The notes below the pieces were generated by a model. It saw only the letters and a program-made list of their open reading frames with translations, was not told the DNA's origin and did no database searches. The position numbers and the translations under genes are program-made. From Saccoglossus kowalevskii (Eukaryota > Hemichordata > Enteropneusta > Harrimaniidae), in NCBI RefSeq assembly GCF_000003605.2, contig NW_003152919.1:1-41451 (forward strand): a stretch of 41,451 nt of DNA, given 5' to 3'. Of the stretch, positions 1 to 10,214 are shown piece by piece (the stretch's first letter is position 1; each line of letters begins with the position of its first letter).

Positions 1-945
1 TCAAAGCTGCCTTTATGTACAACACCGTAATGATGAACACATTGTTTTGTTCCACTACTCCATAGCTACCTTTATGCAGAACACCCCAATGATGAACCCA
101 TTGATTTGTTCTACTACTCCATAGCTGCCTTTATGCAGAACACCCTGATGATGAACCCATTGCTTTGTTCTACTACTCCATAGCTACCTTTATGCAGAAC
201 ACCCCAATGATGAACCCATTGATTTGTTCTACTACTCCATAGCTGCCTTTATGCAGAACGCCCTAATGATGAACCCATTGCTTTGTTCTACTACTCCATA
301 GCTGCCTTCATGCAGAACGCCCTAATGATGAACCCATTGCTTTGTTCTACTACTCCATTGCTGCCTTTATGCAGAACACCCCAATGATGAACCCATTGTT
401 ATATTCCACTATTCCATAGCTGCCTTTATGCAGAACACCCTAATGATGAACCCATTGCTTTGTTCTACTACTCCATAGCTGCCTTTATGCAGAACACCCT
501 AATGATGAACCCATTGCTTTGTTCTACTACTACATATCTGCCTTTATGCAGGACACCCTAATGATAAACCCATTGCTTTGTTCCACTACTCCATAGCTTC
601 CTTTATGCAGAACGCCCCAATGATGAACCCATTGCTTTGTTCCACTACTCCATAGCTGCCTTTATGCAGAACGCCCTAATGATAAACCCATTGCTATGTT
701 CCACTACTCCATAGCTGCCTTCATGCAGAACGCCCTAATGATGAACCCATTGCTTTTTTCCACTACTCCATAGCTGCCTTCATGCAGAACGCCCTAATGA
801 TGAACCCATTCCTTTGTTCTACTACTCCATAGCTGCCTTTATGCAGAACACCCTAATGATGAACCCATTGCTTTGTTCTACTACACCATAGCTGCCTTTA
901 TGCAGAACGCCCTAATGATGAACCCATTGCTTTGTTCCACTACTC
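1..945 (+). repeat. Block A, copy 1 (partner 31582-32526)
   Basis: The two copies are co-linear at offset 31581, anchored by attgttatattcc (400 and 31981) and catatctg (533 and 32114). Divergence begins near 945, where this copy has ccttgatgcag followed by gccttaatg and the partner has gccctaatgagg. A third, partial copy of the first 330 bases begins at 27332. Differences are scattered single bases, for example ccattgctg here (356) against ccatagctg. Confidence 0.85.
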
Positions 946-1739
946 CATAGCTGCCTTGATGCAGAACGCCTTAATGATGAACCCATTGCTTTGTTCTACT
1001 ACTCCATAGCTGCCTTTATGCAGAACGCCCTAATGATGAACCCATTGCTTTGTTCTACTACTCCATAGCTGGCTTTATGCAGAACACCCCAATGATGAAC
1101 CCATTGTTATATTCCACTATTCCATAGCTGCCTTTATGCAGAACACCCTAATGATGAACCCATTGATTTGTTCTACTACTCCATAGCTGCCTTTATGCAG
1201 AACACCCTAATGATGAACCCATTGCTTTGTTCTACTACTACATATCTGCCTTTATGCAGGACACCCTAATGATGAACCCATTGCTTTGTTCTACTACTCC
1301 ATAGCTACCTTTATGCAGAACACCCCAATGATGAACCCATTGATTTGTTCTACTACTCCATAGCTGCCTTTATGCAGAACACCCTAATGATGAACCCATT
1401 GCTTTGTTCTACTACTCCATAGCTGCCTTTATGCAGAACACCCTAATGATGAACCCATTGCTTTGTTCCACTACTCCATAGCTGCCTTCAAGCAGAACAC
1501 CCCAATGATTTACCCATTGATTTGTTCCGCTACTCCATAGCTGCCTTCATGCAGAACACCCTAATGATGAACCCATTGCTTTATTCAACTACTCCATAGC
1601 TGCCTTTATGCAGAACACCCCAATGATTTACCCATTGCTTTGTTTCACTACTCCATAGCTGCCTTTATGCAGAACACCCCAATGATGAACCCATTGATTT
1701 GTTCCGCTGCTCCATAGCTGCCTTCATACAGAACACCCC

Positions 1740-3010
1740 AATAATGAACCCATTGCTTTGTTCTACTACTCCATAGCTGCCTTTATGCAGAACACCCTAA
1801 TGATGAACCCATTGCTTTGTTCTACTACTCCATAGCTGCCTTTATGCAGAACACCCTAATTATGAACCCATTGCTTTGTTCCACTACTCCATAGCTGCCT
1901 TCAAGCAGAACACCCCAATGATTTACCCATTGATTTGTTCCGCTACTCCATAGCTGCCTTCATGCAGAACACCCTAATGATGAACCCATTGCTTTATTCA
2001 ACTACTCCATAGCTGCCTTCATGCAGAACACCCTAATGATGAACCCATTGCTTTGTTCCATGGCTCCATAGCTGCCTTTATGCAGAACACCCTAATGATG
2101 AACCCATTGCTTTGTTCCACTACTCCATAGCAGCCTTCATGCAGAACACCCTAATGATGAACCCATTGCTTTATTCAACTACTCCATAGCTGCCTTCATG
2201 CAGAACACCCTAATGATGAACCCATTGCTTTGTTCCACTATTCCATAGCTGCCTTCATGCAGAACACCCTAATGATGAACCCATTGCTTTGTTCCACGGC
2301 TCCATAGCTGCCTTTATGCAGAACGCCCTAATGATGAACCCATTGCTTTGTTCCACTACTCCATAGCTGCCTTTATTGCAGAACACCCCAATGATGAACC
2401 CATTGCTTTGTTCCACTACTCCATAGCTGCCTTTATGCAGAACACCCTAATGATGAACCCATTGCTTTGTTCTACTACTCCATAGCTGCCTTTATGCAGA
2501 ACGCCCTAATGATGAACCCATTGCTTTGTTCCACTACTCCATAGCTTCCTTCATGCAGAACACCCTAATGATGAACCCATTCCTTTGTTCAACTACTCCA
2601 TAGCTGCCTTTATGCAGAACGCCCTAATGATGAACCCATTGCTTTGTTCTACTACTCCATAGCTGCCTTTATGCAGAACGCCCTAATTATAAACCCATTG
2701 CTTTGTTCCACTACTCCATAGCTGCCTTATTGCAGAACGCCATAATGATGAACCCATTGCTTTGTTCCACTACTCCATAGCTGCCTTTATGCAGAACGCC
2801 CTAATGATGAACCCATTGCTTTGTTCTACTACTCCATAGCTGCCTTTATGCAGAACGCCCTAATGATAAACCCATTGCTTTATTCCACTATTCCATAGCT
2901 GCCTTTATGCAGAACGCCCTAATGATGAAACCCATTGCTTTGTTCCACTACTCCATAGCTGCCTTTATGCAGAACACCCAATGATGAACCCATTGATTTG
3001 TTTTACTACT
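1740..3010 (+). repeat. Block B, copy 1 (partner 26060-27330)
   Basis: The offset is exactly 24320 at five rare markers: tcaagcag (1901/26221), tccatggctcc/tccacggctcc (2058/26378), cacggc (2295/26615), ctttattgca (2371/26691) and ccttattgcag (2725/27045). Differences are few, such as ctttgttcc here against ctttcttcc there, and one added a in gatgaaaccc near 2930. Recent duplication of about 1.27 kb is the simplest reading. Confidence 0.87.
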
Positions 3011-3059
3011 CCATAGCTGCCTTTATGCAGAACACCCAATGATGAACCCATTGCTTTGT

Positions 3060-4850
3060 TCTACTCCTCCATAGCTGCCTTTATGCAGACCACCCCAATG
3101 ATAAACCCATTGCTTTGTTCCACTACTCCATAGCTGCCTTTATGCAGAACACCCCAATGATGAACCCATTGCTTTGTTCCACTTCTCCATAGCTGCCTTT
3201 ATGCAGAACACCCTAATGATGAACCCATTGCTTTGTTCTACTCCTCCATAGCTGCCTTTATGCAGAACACCCCGATGAGGAACCCATTGCTTTGTTCAAC
3301 TACTCCATAGCTGCCTTTATGCAGAACACCCCAATGATGAACCCATTGCTTTGTTCTACTCCTCCATAGCTGCCTTTATGCAGAACACCACGATGAGGAA
3401 CCCATTGCTTTGTTCAACTACTCCATAGCTGCCCTTATGCAGAACGCCCGATGAGGAACCCATTGCTTTGTTTCACTACTCCATAGCTGCCTTTATGCAG
3501 AACACCCCAATGATGAACCCATTGCTTTGTTCTACTCCTCCATAGCTGTCTTTATGCAGAACACCCCGATGAGGAACCCATTGCTTTGTTCAACTACTCC
3601 ATAGCTGCCTTTATGCAGAACGCCCGATGAGGAACCCATTGCTTTGTTTCACTACTCCATAGCTGCCTTTATGCAGAACACCCTAATGATGAACCCATTG
3701 CTTTGTTTCACTACTCCATAGCTGCCTTTATGCAGAACACCCCAATGATGAACCCATTGCTTTGTTCCACTACTCCATAGCTGCCTTTATGCAGAACACC
3801 CCAATGATGAACCCATTGCTTTGTTCCACTACTCCATAGCTGCCTTTATGCAGAACACCCCAATGATATGAACCCATTGCTTTGTTACACTACTCCGTAG
3901 CTGCCTTTATGCAGAACACCCCAATGATATGAACCCATTGCTTTGTTACACTACTCCGTAGCTGCCTTTATGCAGAACACCCCAATGATGAACCCATTGC
4001 TTTGTTCCACTACTCTGTAGCTGCCTTTATGCAGAACACCCCAATGATGAACCCATTGCTTTGTTCCACTACTCCATAGCTGCCTTTATGCAGAACACCC
4101 CAATGATATGAACCCATTGATTTGTTCCACTACTCCATAGCTGCCTTTATGCAGAACACCCCAATGATGAACCCATTGCTTTGTTACACTACTCCGTAGC
4201 TGCCTTTATGCAGAACACCCCAATGATGAACCCATTGCTTTGTTCCACTACTCCATAGCTGCCTTCATGCAGAACACCCCAATGATGAACCCATTGCTTT
4301 GTTCCACTACTCCATAGCTGCCTTTATGCAGAACACCCCAATGATGAACCCATTGCTTTGTTCTACTCCTCCATAGCTGCCTTTATGCAGAACACCCCGA
4401 TGAGGAACCCATTGCTTTGTTCAACTACTCCATAGCTGCCTTTATGCAGAACGCCCGATGAGGAACCCATTGCTTTGTTTCACTACTCCATAGCTGCCTT
4501 TATGCAGAACACCCCAATGATGAACCTATTGCTTTGTTCCACTACTCCATAGCTGCCTTTATGCAGAACACCCTAATGATAAACCCATTGCTTTGTTCCA
4601 CTACTCCATAGCTGCCTTTATGCAGAACGCCCGATGAGGAACCCATTGCTTTGTTTCACTACTCCATAGCTGCCTTTATGCAGAACACCCCAATGATGAA
4701 CCCATTGCTTTGTTCTACTCCTCCATAGCTGCCTTTATGCAGAACACCCCAATGATGAACCCATTGCTTTGTTCTACTCCTCCATAGCTGCCTTTATGCA
4801 GAACACCCCAATGATGAACCCATTGCTTTGTTCCACTACTCCATAGCTGC
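3060..4850 (+). repeat. Block C, copy 1 (partner about 20179-21965)
   Basis: The copies are anchored by gcagacc (3085/20204) and accacg (3387/20506), both at offset 17119. Monomer order is the same through the ctctgtag tail, the gatatgaac-gatttg unit and the aacctatt unit. The partner has one additional ccccaatgatg monomer between the two gatatgaac/acactact units (near 21050). It also appears to have lost one monomer by fusing the D and d types near 21580. Confidence 0.82.
3481..3656 (+). repeat. 176-bp higher-order trimer (59+59+58), example copy
   Basis: Three adjacent monomers form a recurring set: ccccaatgatg with tail ttctactcct (59 bp), ccccgatgagg with tail ttcaactact (59 bp), then gcccgatgagg with tail tttcactact (58 bp, 3599-3656). 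The same order recurs throughout type II regions, for example near 4320-4500, 11110-11290, 35260-35430, 40060-40210 and 40880-41040. The strict pairing of middle variant with tail variant shows that the three are amplified together. The total of 176 bp is close to a common nucleosome repeat length. That match is an observation, not evidence of phasing. Confidence 0.85.
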
Positions 4851-5215
4851 CTTTATGCAGAACACCCCAATGATGAACCCATTGCTTTGTTCCACTACTC
4901 TGTAGCTGCCTTTATGCAGAACACCCCAATGATGAACCCATTGCTTTGTTCCACTACTCCATAGCTGCCTTTATGCAGAACACCCCAATGATATGAACCC
5001 ATTGATTTGTTCCACTACTCCATAGCTGCCTTTATGCAGAACACCCCAATGATGAACCCATTGCTTTGTTACACTACTCCGTAGCTGCCTTTATGCAGAA
5101 CACCCCAATGATGAACCCATTGCTTTGTTCCACTACTCCATAGCTGCCTTCATGCAGAACACCCCAATGATGAACCCATTGCTTTGTTCCACTACTCCAT
5201 AGCTGCCTTTATGCA
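3970..5215 (+). repeat. Tandem step of 885 bp (15 monomers)
   Basis: Bases 3970-4330 reappear at 4855-5215. The anchor ctctgtag lies at 4013 and 4898, exactly 15 x 59 apart. After the anchor both copies continue with the gatatgaac-gatttg monomer, the acactactccgtag monomer and a ttcatgcag monomer. The second copy then switches to ccctaatgagg, which marks the exchange boundary near 5215. Confidence 0.82.
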
Positions 5216-5960
5216 GAACACCCTAATGAGGAACCCATTGCTTTGTTTCACTACTCCATAGCTGCCTTTATGCAGAACACCCTAATGATGAACCCATTGC
5301 TTTGTTCCACTACTCCATAGCTGCCTATATGCAGAACACCCTAATGATGAACCCATTGCATTGTTCCACTACTCCATAGCTGCCTTTATGCAGAACACCC
5401 TAATGATGAACCCATTGCTTTGTTTCACTACTCCATAGCTGCCTTTATGCAGAACACCCTAATGAGGAACCCATTGCTTTGTTCAACTACTCCATAGCTG
5501 CCTTTATGCAGAACGCCCGATGAGGAACCCATTGCTTTGTTTCACTACTCCATAGCTGCCTTTATGCAGAACACCACGATGAGGAACCCATTGCTTTGTT
5601 CAACTACTCCATAGCTGCCTTTATGCAGAACGCCCGATGAGGAACCCATTGCTTTGTTCCACTACTCCATAGCTGCCTTTATGCAGAACGCCCGATGAGG
5701 AACCCATTGCTTTGTTTCACTACTCCATAGCTGCCTTTATGCAGAACACCCCAATGATGAACCCATTGCTTTGTTCTACTCCTCCATAGCTGCCTTTATG
5801 CAGAACACCCCAATGATGAACCCATTGCTTTGTTCTACTCCTCCATAGCTGCCTTTATGCAGACCACCCCAATGATGAACCCATTGCTTTGTTCCACTAC
5901 TCCATAGCTGCCTTTATGCAGAACACCCCAATGATGAACCCATTGCTTTGTTCTACTCCT
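5200..5960 (+). repeat. Block D, copy 1 (partner 36434-37194)
   Basis: A constant offset of 31234 is set by attgcattg (5356/36590), accacgatgagg (5573/36807) and gcagacc (5859/37093). The copies part near 5960, where this one continues with a gatatgaac monomer and the partner with aactcattgc. A related copy at 18625-18852 has one fewer ccccaatgatg/tctactcct monomer. Confidence 0.83.
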
Positions 5961-6444
5961 CCATAGCTGCCTTTATGCAGAACACCCCAATGATATGAAC
6001 CCATTGCTTTGTTCCACTACTCCATAGCTGCCTTTATGCAGAACACCCTAATGATGAACCCATTGCTTTGTTACACTACTCCATAGCTGCCTTTATGCAG
6101 AACACCCCAATGATGAACCCATTGCTTTGTTCTACTCCTCCATAGCTGCCTTTATGCAGAACACCCCAATGATATGAACCCATTGCTTTGTTCCACTACT
6201 CCATAGCTGCCTTTATGCAGAACACCCTAATGAGGAACCCATTGCTTTGTTTCACTACTCCATAGCTGCCTTTATGCAGAACACCCTAATGATGAACCCA
6301 TTGCTTTGTTCCACTACTCCATAGCTGCCTATATGCAGAACACCCTAATGATGAACCCATTGCATTGTTCCACTACTCCATAGCTGCCTTTATGCAGAAC
6401 ACCCTAATGATGAACCCATTGCTTTGTTTCACTACTCCATAGCT
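5200..6444 (+). repeat. Tandem step of 1004 bp (17 monomers plus 1)
   Basis: Bases 5200-5440 recur at 6204-6444. The rare pair gcctatatgcag (5324/6328) and attgcattg (5356/6360) is shared at offset 1004. A third copy carrying both variants lies at 36558 and 36590. The copies at 17133, 18376 and 24923 have gcctatatgcag but the common attgctttg instead, so the attgcattg change is younger or was corrected there. Confidence 0.82.
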
Positions 6445-6959
6445 GCCTTTATGCAGAACACCCCAAAGATGAACCCATTGCTTTGTTCTACTCCTCCATA
6501 GCTGCCTTTATGCAGAACACCCCAATGAGGAACCCATTGCTTTGTTCAACTACTCCATAGCTGCCTTTATGCAGAACACCCCGATGAGGAACCCATTGCT
6601 TTGTTCAACTACTCCTTAGCTGCCTTTATGCAGAACGCCCGATGAGGAACCCATTGCTTTGTTTCACTACTCCATAGCTGCCTTTATGCAGAACACCCCA
6701 ATGATGAATCCATTGCTTTGTTCTACTCCTCCATAGCTGCCTTTATGCAGAACACCCCAATGATGAACCCATTGCTTTGTTACACTACTCCATAGCTGTC
6801 TTTATGCAGAACACCCTAATGATGAACCCATTGCTTTGTTTCACTACTCCATAGCTGCCTTTATGCAGAACACCCCAATGATGAACCCATTGCTTTGTTC
6901 CACTACTCCATAGCTGCCTTTATGCAGAACACCCTAATGAGGAACCCATTGCTTTGTTC

Positions 6960-7560
6960 CACTACTCCATACCTGCCTTTGTACAGAACACCCTAATGAT
7001 GAACCCATTGGTTTGTTTCACTACTCCATAGCTGCCTTTATGCAGAACACCCCAATGATGAACCCATTGCTTTGTTCTACTACTCCATAGCTGCCTTTAT
7101 GCAGAACACCCCAATGATGAACCCATTGCTTTGTTCCACTACTCCATAGCTGCCTTTATGCAGAACACCCTAATGAGGAACCCATTGCTTTGTTCAACTA
7201 CTCCATAGCTGCCTTTATGCAGAACGCCATATGAGGAACCCATTGCTTTGTTTCACTACTCCGTAGCTGCCTTTATGCAGAACACCCCAATGATGAACCC
7301 ATTGCTTTGTTCTACTCCTCCACAGCTGCCTTTATGCAGAACACCATGATGAGGAACCCATTGCTTTGTTCAACTACTCCATAGCTGCCTTTATGCAGAA
7401 CGCCCGATGAGGAACCCATTGCTTTGTTTCACTACTCCATAGCTGCCTTTATGCAGAACACCCCAATGATGAACCCATTGCTTTGTTCTACTCCTCCATA
7501 GCTGCCTTTATGCAGAACACCCCGATGAGGAACCCATTGGTTTGTTCAACTACTCCATAG
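6960..7560 (+). repeat. Block E, copy 1 (second copy 9617-10217)
   Basis: The copies are anchored by gtacag in a ccatacctg monomer (6981/9638) and gccatatgagg (7226/9883), both at offset 2657 (45 monomers plus 2). Gccatatgagg occurs only at these two places in the window, which makes it a strong marker of direct copying. Confidence 0.83.
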
Positions 7561-7915
7561 CTGCCTTTATGCAGAACACCTGATGAAGAACCCATTGCTT
7601 TGTTTCACTACTCCATAGCTGCCTTTATGCAGAACACCCCAATGATATGAACCCATTGCTTTGTTTCACTACTCCATAGCTGCCTTTATGCAGAACACCC
7701 CAATGATGAACCCATTGCTTTGTTCTACTCCTCCATAGCTGCCTTTATGCAGAACACCCCGATGAGGAACCCATTGGTTTGTTCAACTACTCCATAGCTG
7801 CCTTTATGCAGAACACCTGATGAAGAACCCATTGCTTTGTTTCACTACTCCATAGCTGCCTTTATGCAGAACACCCCAATGATATGAACCCATTGCTTTG
7901 TTACACTACTCCATA
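7441..7915 (+). repeat. Four-monomer tandem duplication (237 bp)
   Basis: The set ccccaatgatg/tctactcct, ccccgatgagg with attggtttg, acctgatgaag, then gatatgaac occurs twice in a row. Acctgatgaag lies at 7578 and 7815. The 237-bp spacing equals 59+59+58+61, so the step is exactly four monomers of known type. Single copies of the set occur near 19388, 29303 and 41342, so the doubling is specific to this site. Confidence 0.85.
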
Positions 7916-8039
7916 GCTGCCTTTATGCAGAACACCCCAATGATGAACCCATTGCTTTGTTCCACTACTCCGTAGATGCCTTCATGCAGAACACCCCAAT
8001 GATGAACCCATTGCTTTGTTCCACTACTCCATAGCTGCC

Positions 8040-8470
8040 TTTATGCAGAACACCCCAATGATATGAACCCATTGCTTTGTTCCACTACTCCATAGCTGCC
8101 TTTATGCAGAACCCAATGTGAACCCATTGCTTTGTTACACTACTCCGTAGCTGCCTTTATGCAGAACACCCCAATGATGAACCCATTGCTTTGTTCCACT
8201 ACTCCATAGCTGCCTTTATGCAGAACACCCCAATGATGAACCCATTGCTTTGTTCCACTACTCCATAGCTGCCTTTATGCAGAACCCCCCAATGATGAAC
8301 CCATTGCTTTTTTCTACTCCTCCATAGCTGCCTTTATTCAGAACACCCCGATGAGGAACCCATTGCTTTGTTCAACTACTCCATAGCTGCCTTTATGCAG
8401 AACACCCTAATGAGGAACCCATTGCTTTGTTCCACTACTCCATAGCTGCCTTTATGCAGAACACCCTAAT
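8040..8470 (+). repeat. Block K, copy 1 (partner 19434-19864), with a 55-bp monomer
   Basis: Both copies share a rare short unit, cagaacccaatgtgaaccc (acccaatgtg at 8111 and 19505), four bases shorter than the normal block. Both also share gaacccccc (8282/19676) and a tttatt-cag unit. The offset is 11394. Sharing of three rare changes argues that they are real variants copied together rather than read errors. Confidence 0.85.
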
Positions 8471-9269
8471 GATGAACCCATTGCTTTGTTCCACTACTCC
8501 ATAGCTGCCTTTATGCAGAACACCCTAATGATGAACCCATTGCTTTGTTCCACTACTCCATAGCTGCCTTCATGCAGAACACCCCAATGATGAACCCATT
8601 GCTTTGCTCCACTACTCCGTAGCTGCCTTTATGCAGAACACCCCAATGATGAACCCATTGCTTTGTTCCACTACTCCGTAGCTGCCTTTATGCAGAACAC
8701 CCCAATGATGATCCCATTGCTTTGTTCCACTACTCCATAGCTGCCTTTATGCAGAACGCCCAATGAGGAACCCATTGCTTTGTTTCACTACTCCATGGCT
8801 GCCCTTTATGCAGAACACCCCAATGATGAACCCATTGCTTTGTTTCACTACTCCATAGCTGCCTTTATGCAGAACACCTTAATGATGAACCCATTGCTTT
8901 GTTCCACTACTCCATAGCTGCCTTTATGCAGAACACCCCAATGATGAACCCATTGCTTTGTTCTACTACTCCATAGCTGCCTTTATGCAGAACACCCCAA
9001 TGATATGAACCCATTGCTTTGTTCCACTACTCCATAGCTGCCTTTATGCAGAACACCTTAATGATGAACCCATTGCTTTGTTACACTACTCCATAGCTGC
9101 CTTTATGCAGAACACCCCAATGATGAACCCATTGCTTTGTTCTACTCCTCCATAGCTGCCTTTATGCAGAACACCCCAATTGTATGAACCCATTGCTTTG
9201 TTCCACTACTCCATAGCTGCCTTTATGCAGAACACCCTAATGAGGAACCCATTGCTTTGTTCCACTACT

Positions 9270-9328
9270 CCATAGCTGCCTTTATGCAGAACACCCTAAT
9301 GATGAACCCATTGCTTTGTTCCACTACT
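9270..9328 (+). repeat. Reference monomer of the satellite
   Basis: This 59-base unit is close to an overall consensus and can serve as the reference phase, starting at ccatag. It contains an AluI-type AGCT near its start, a short dyad (ctgc, six bases, gcag), the stop-rich block taatgatga, the conserved aacccattgctttg and the tail ttccactact. It has no CpG. Variants differ mainly after aaca/aacg, at gatgaac/gatgagg/gatatgaac and in the last ten bases. The phase is arbitrary, because an array has no natural start. Confidence 0.9.
9277..9290. other. Short dyad in every monomer (ctgc, six bases, gcag)
   Basis: The sequence ctgc-cttta-t-gcag has four-base complementary arms around a six-base loop and is present in most monomers. 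Gtacag variants reduce the arms to ctg/cag but create a perfect tgtaca palindrome. The stem is too short to be stable alone. Its conservation may simply reflect array homogenisation. Confidence 0.5.
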
Positions 9329-10214
9329 CCATAGCTGCCTTTATGCAGAACACCCTAATGATGAACCCATTGCTTTGTTCCACTACTCCATAGCTGCCTT
9401 TATGCAGAACACCTTAATGATGAACCCATTGGTTTGTTTCACTACTCCATAGCTACCTTTATGCAGAACACCCCAATGATGAACCCATTGCTTTGTTCTA
9501 CTACTCCATAGCTGCCTTTATGCAGAACACCCCAATGATGAACCCATTGCTTTGTTCCACTACTCCATAGCTGCCTTTATGCAGAACACCCTAATGAGGA
9601 ACCCATTGCTTTGTTCCACTACTCCATACCTGCCTTTGTACAGAACACCCTAATGATGAACCCATTGGTTTGTTTCACTACTCCATAGCTGCCTTTATGC
9701 AGAACACCCCAATGATGAACCCATTGCTTTGTTCTACTACTCCATAGCTGCCTTTATGCAGAACACCCCAATGATGAACCCATTGCTTTGTTCCACTACT
9801 CCATAGCTGCCTTTATGCAGAACACCCTAATGAGGAACCCATTGCTTTGTTCAACTACTCCATAGCTGCCTTTATGCAGAACGCCATATGAGGAACCCAT
9901 TGCTTTGTTTCACTACTCCGTAGCTGCCTTTATGCAGAACACCCCAATGATGATCCCATTGCTTTGTTCTACTCCTCCACAGCTGCCTTTATGCAGAACA
10001 CCATGATGAGGAACCCATTGCTTTGTTCAACTACTCCATAGCTGCCTTTATGCAGAACGCCCGATGAGGAACCCATTGCTTTGTTTCACTACTCCATAGC
10101 TGCCTTTATGCAGAACACCCCAATGATGAACCCATTGCTTTGTTCTACTCCTCCATAGCTGCCTTTATGCAGAACACCCCGATGAGGAACCCATTGGTTT
10201 GTTCAACTACTCCA

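Larger units (their letters stand above)
1..3010 (+). repeat. Type I satellite region, copy 1
   Basis: The stretch is dominated by ccctaatgatg monomers (aacaccc and aacgccc forms) with tails ttctactact or ttccactact. Local oddities include ttatattccactattcc (near 399 and 1110), catatctgcctttatgcagg (533 and near 1243), tcaagcagaacacc followed by gatttaccc (1489 and 1901, 412 bp apart) and a cacggctcc tail (2295). Its first ~945 bases match 31582-32526, and 1740-3010 matches 26060-27330. It contains no gene: taa, tga and tag stops recur in every frame within about three monomers. Confidence 0.85.

Noticed and set aside
9277..9290. Hairpin RNA, terminator or tRNA-like structure
   Set aside because: The arms are only four bases and there is no T-run or cloverleaf. 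The dyad is repeated with the unit and gives no evidence of an RNA gene.
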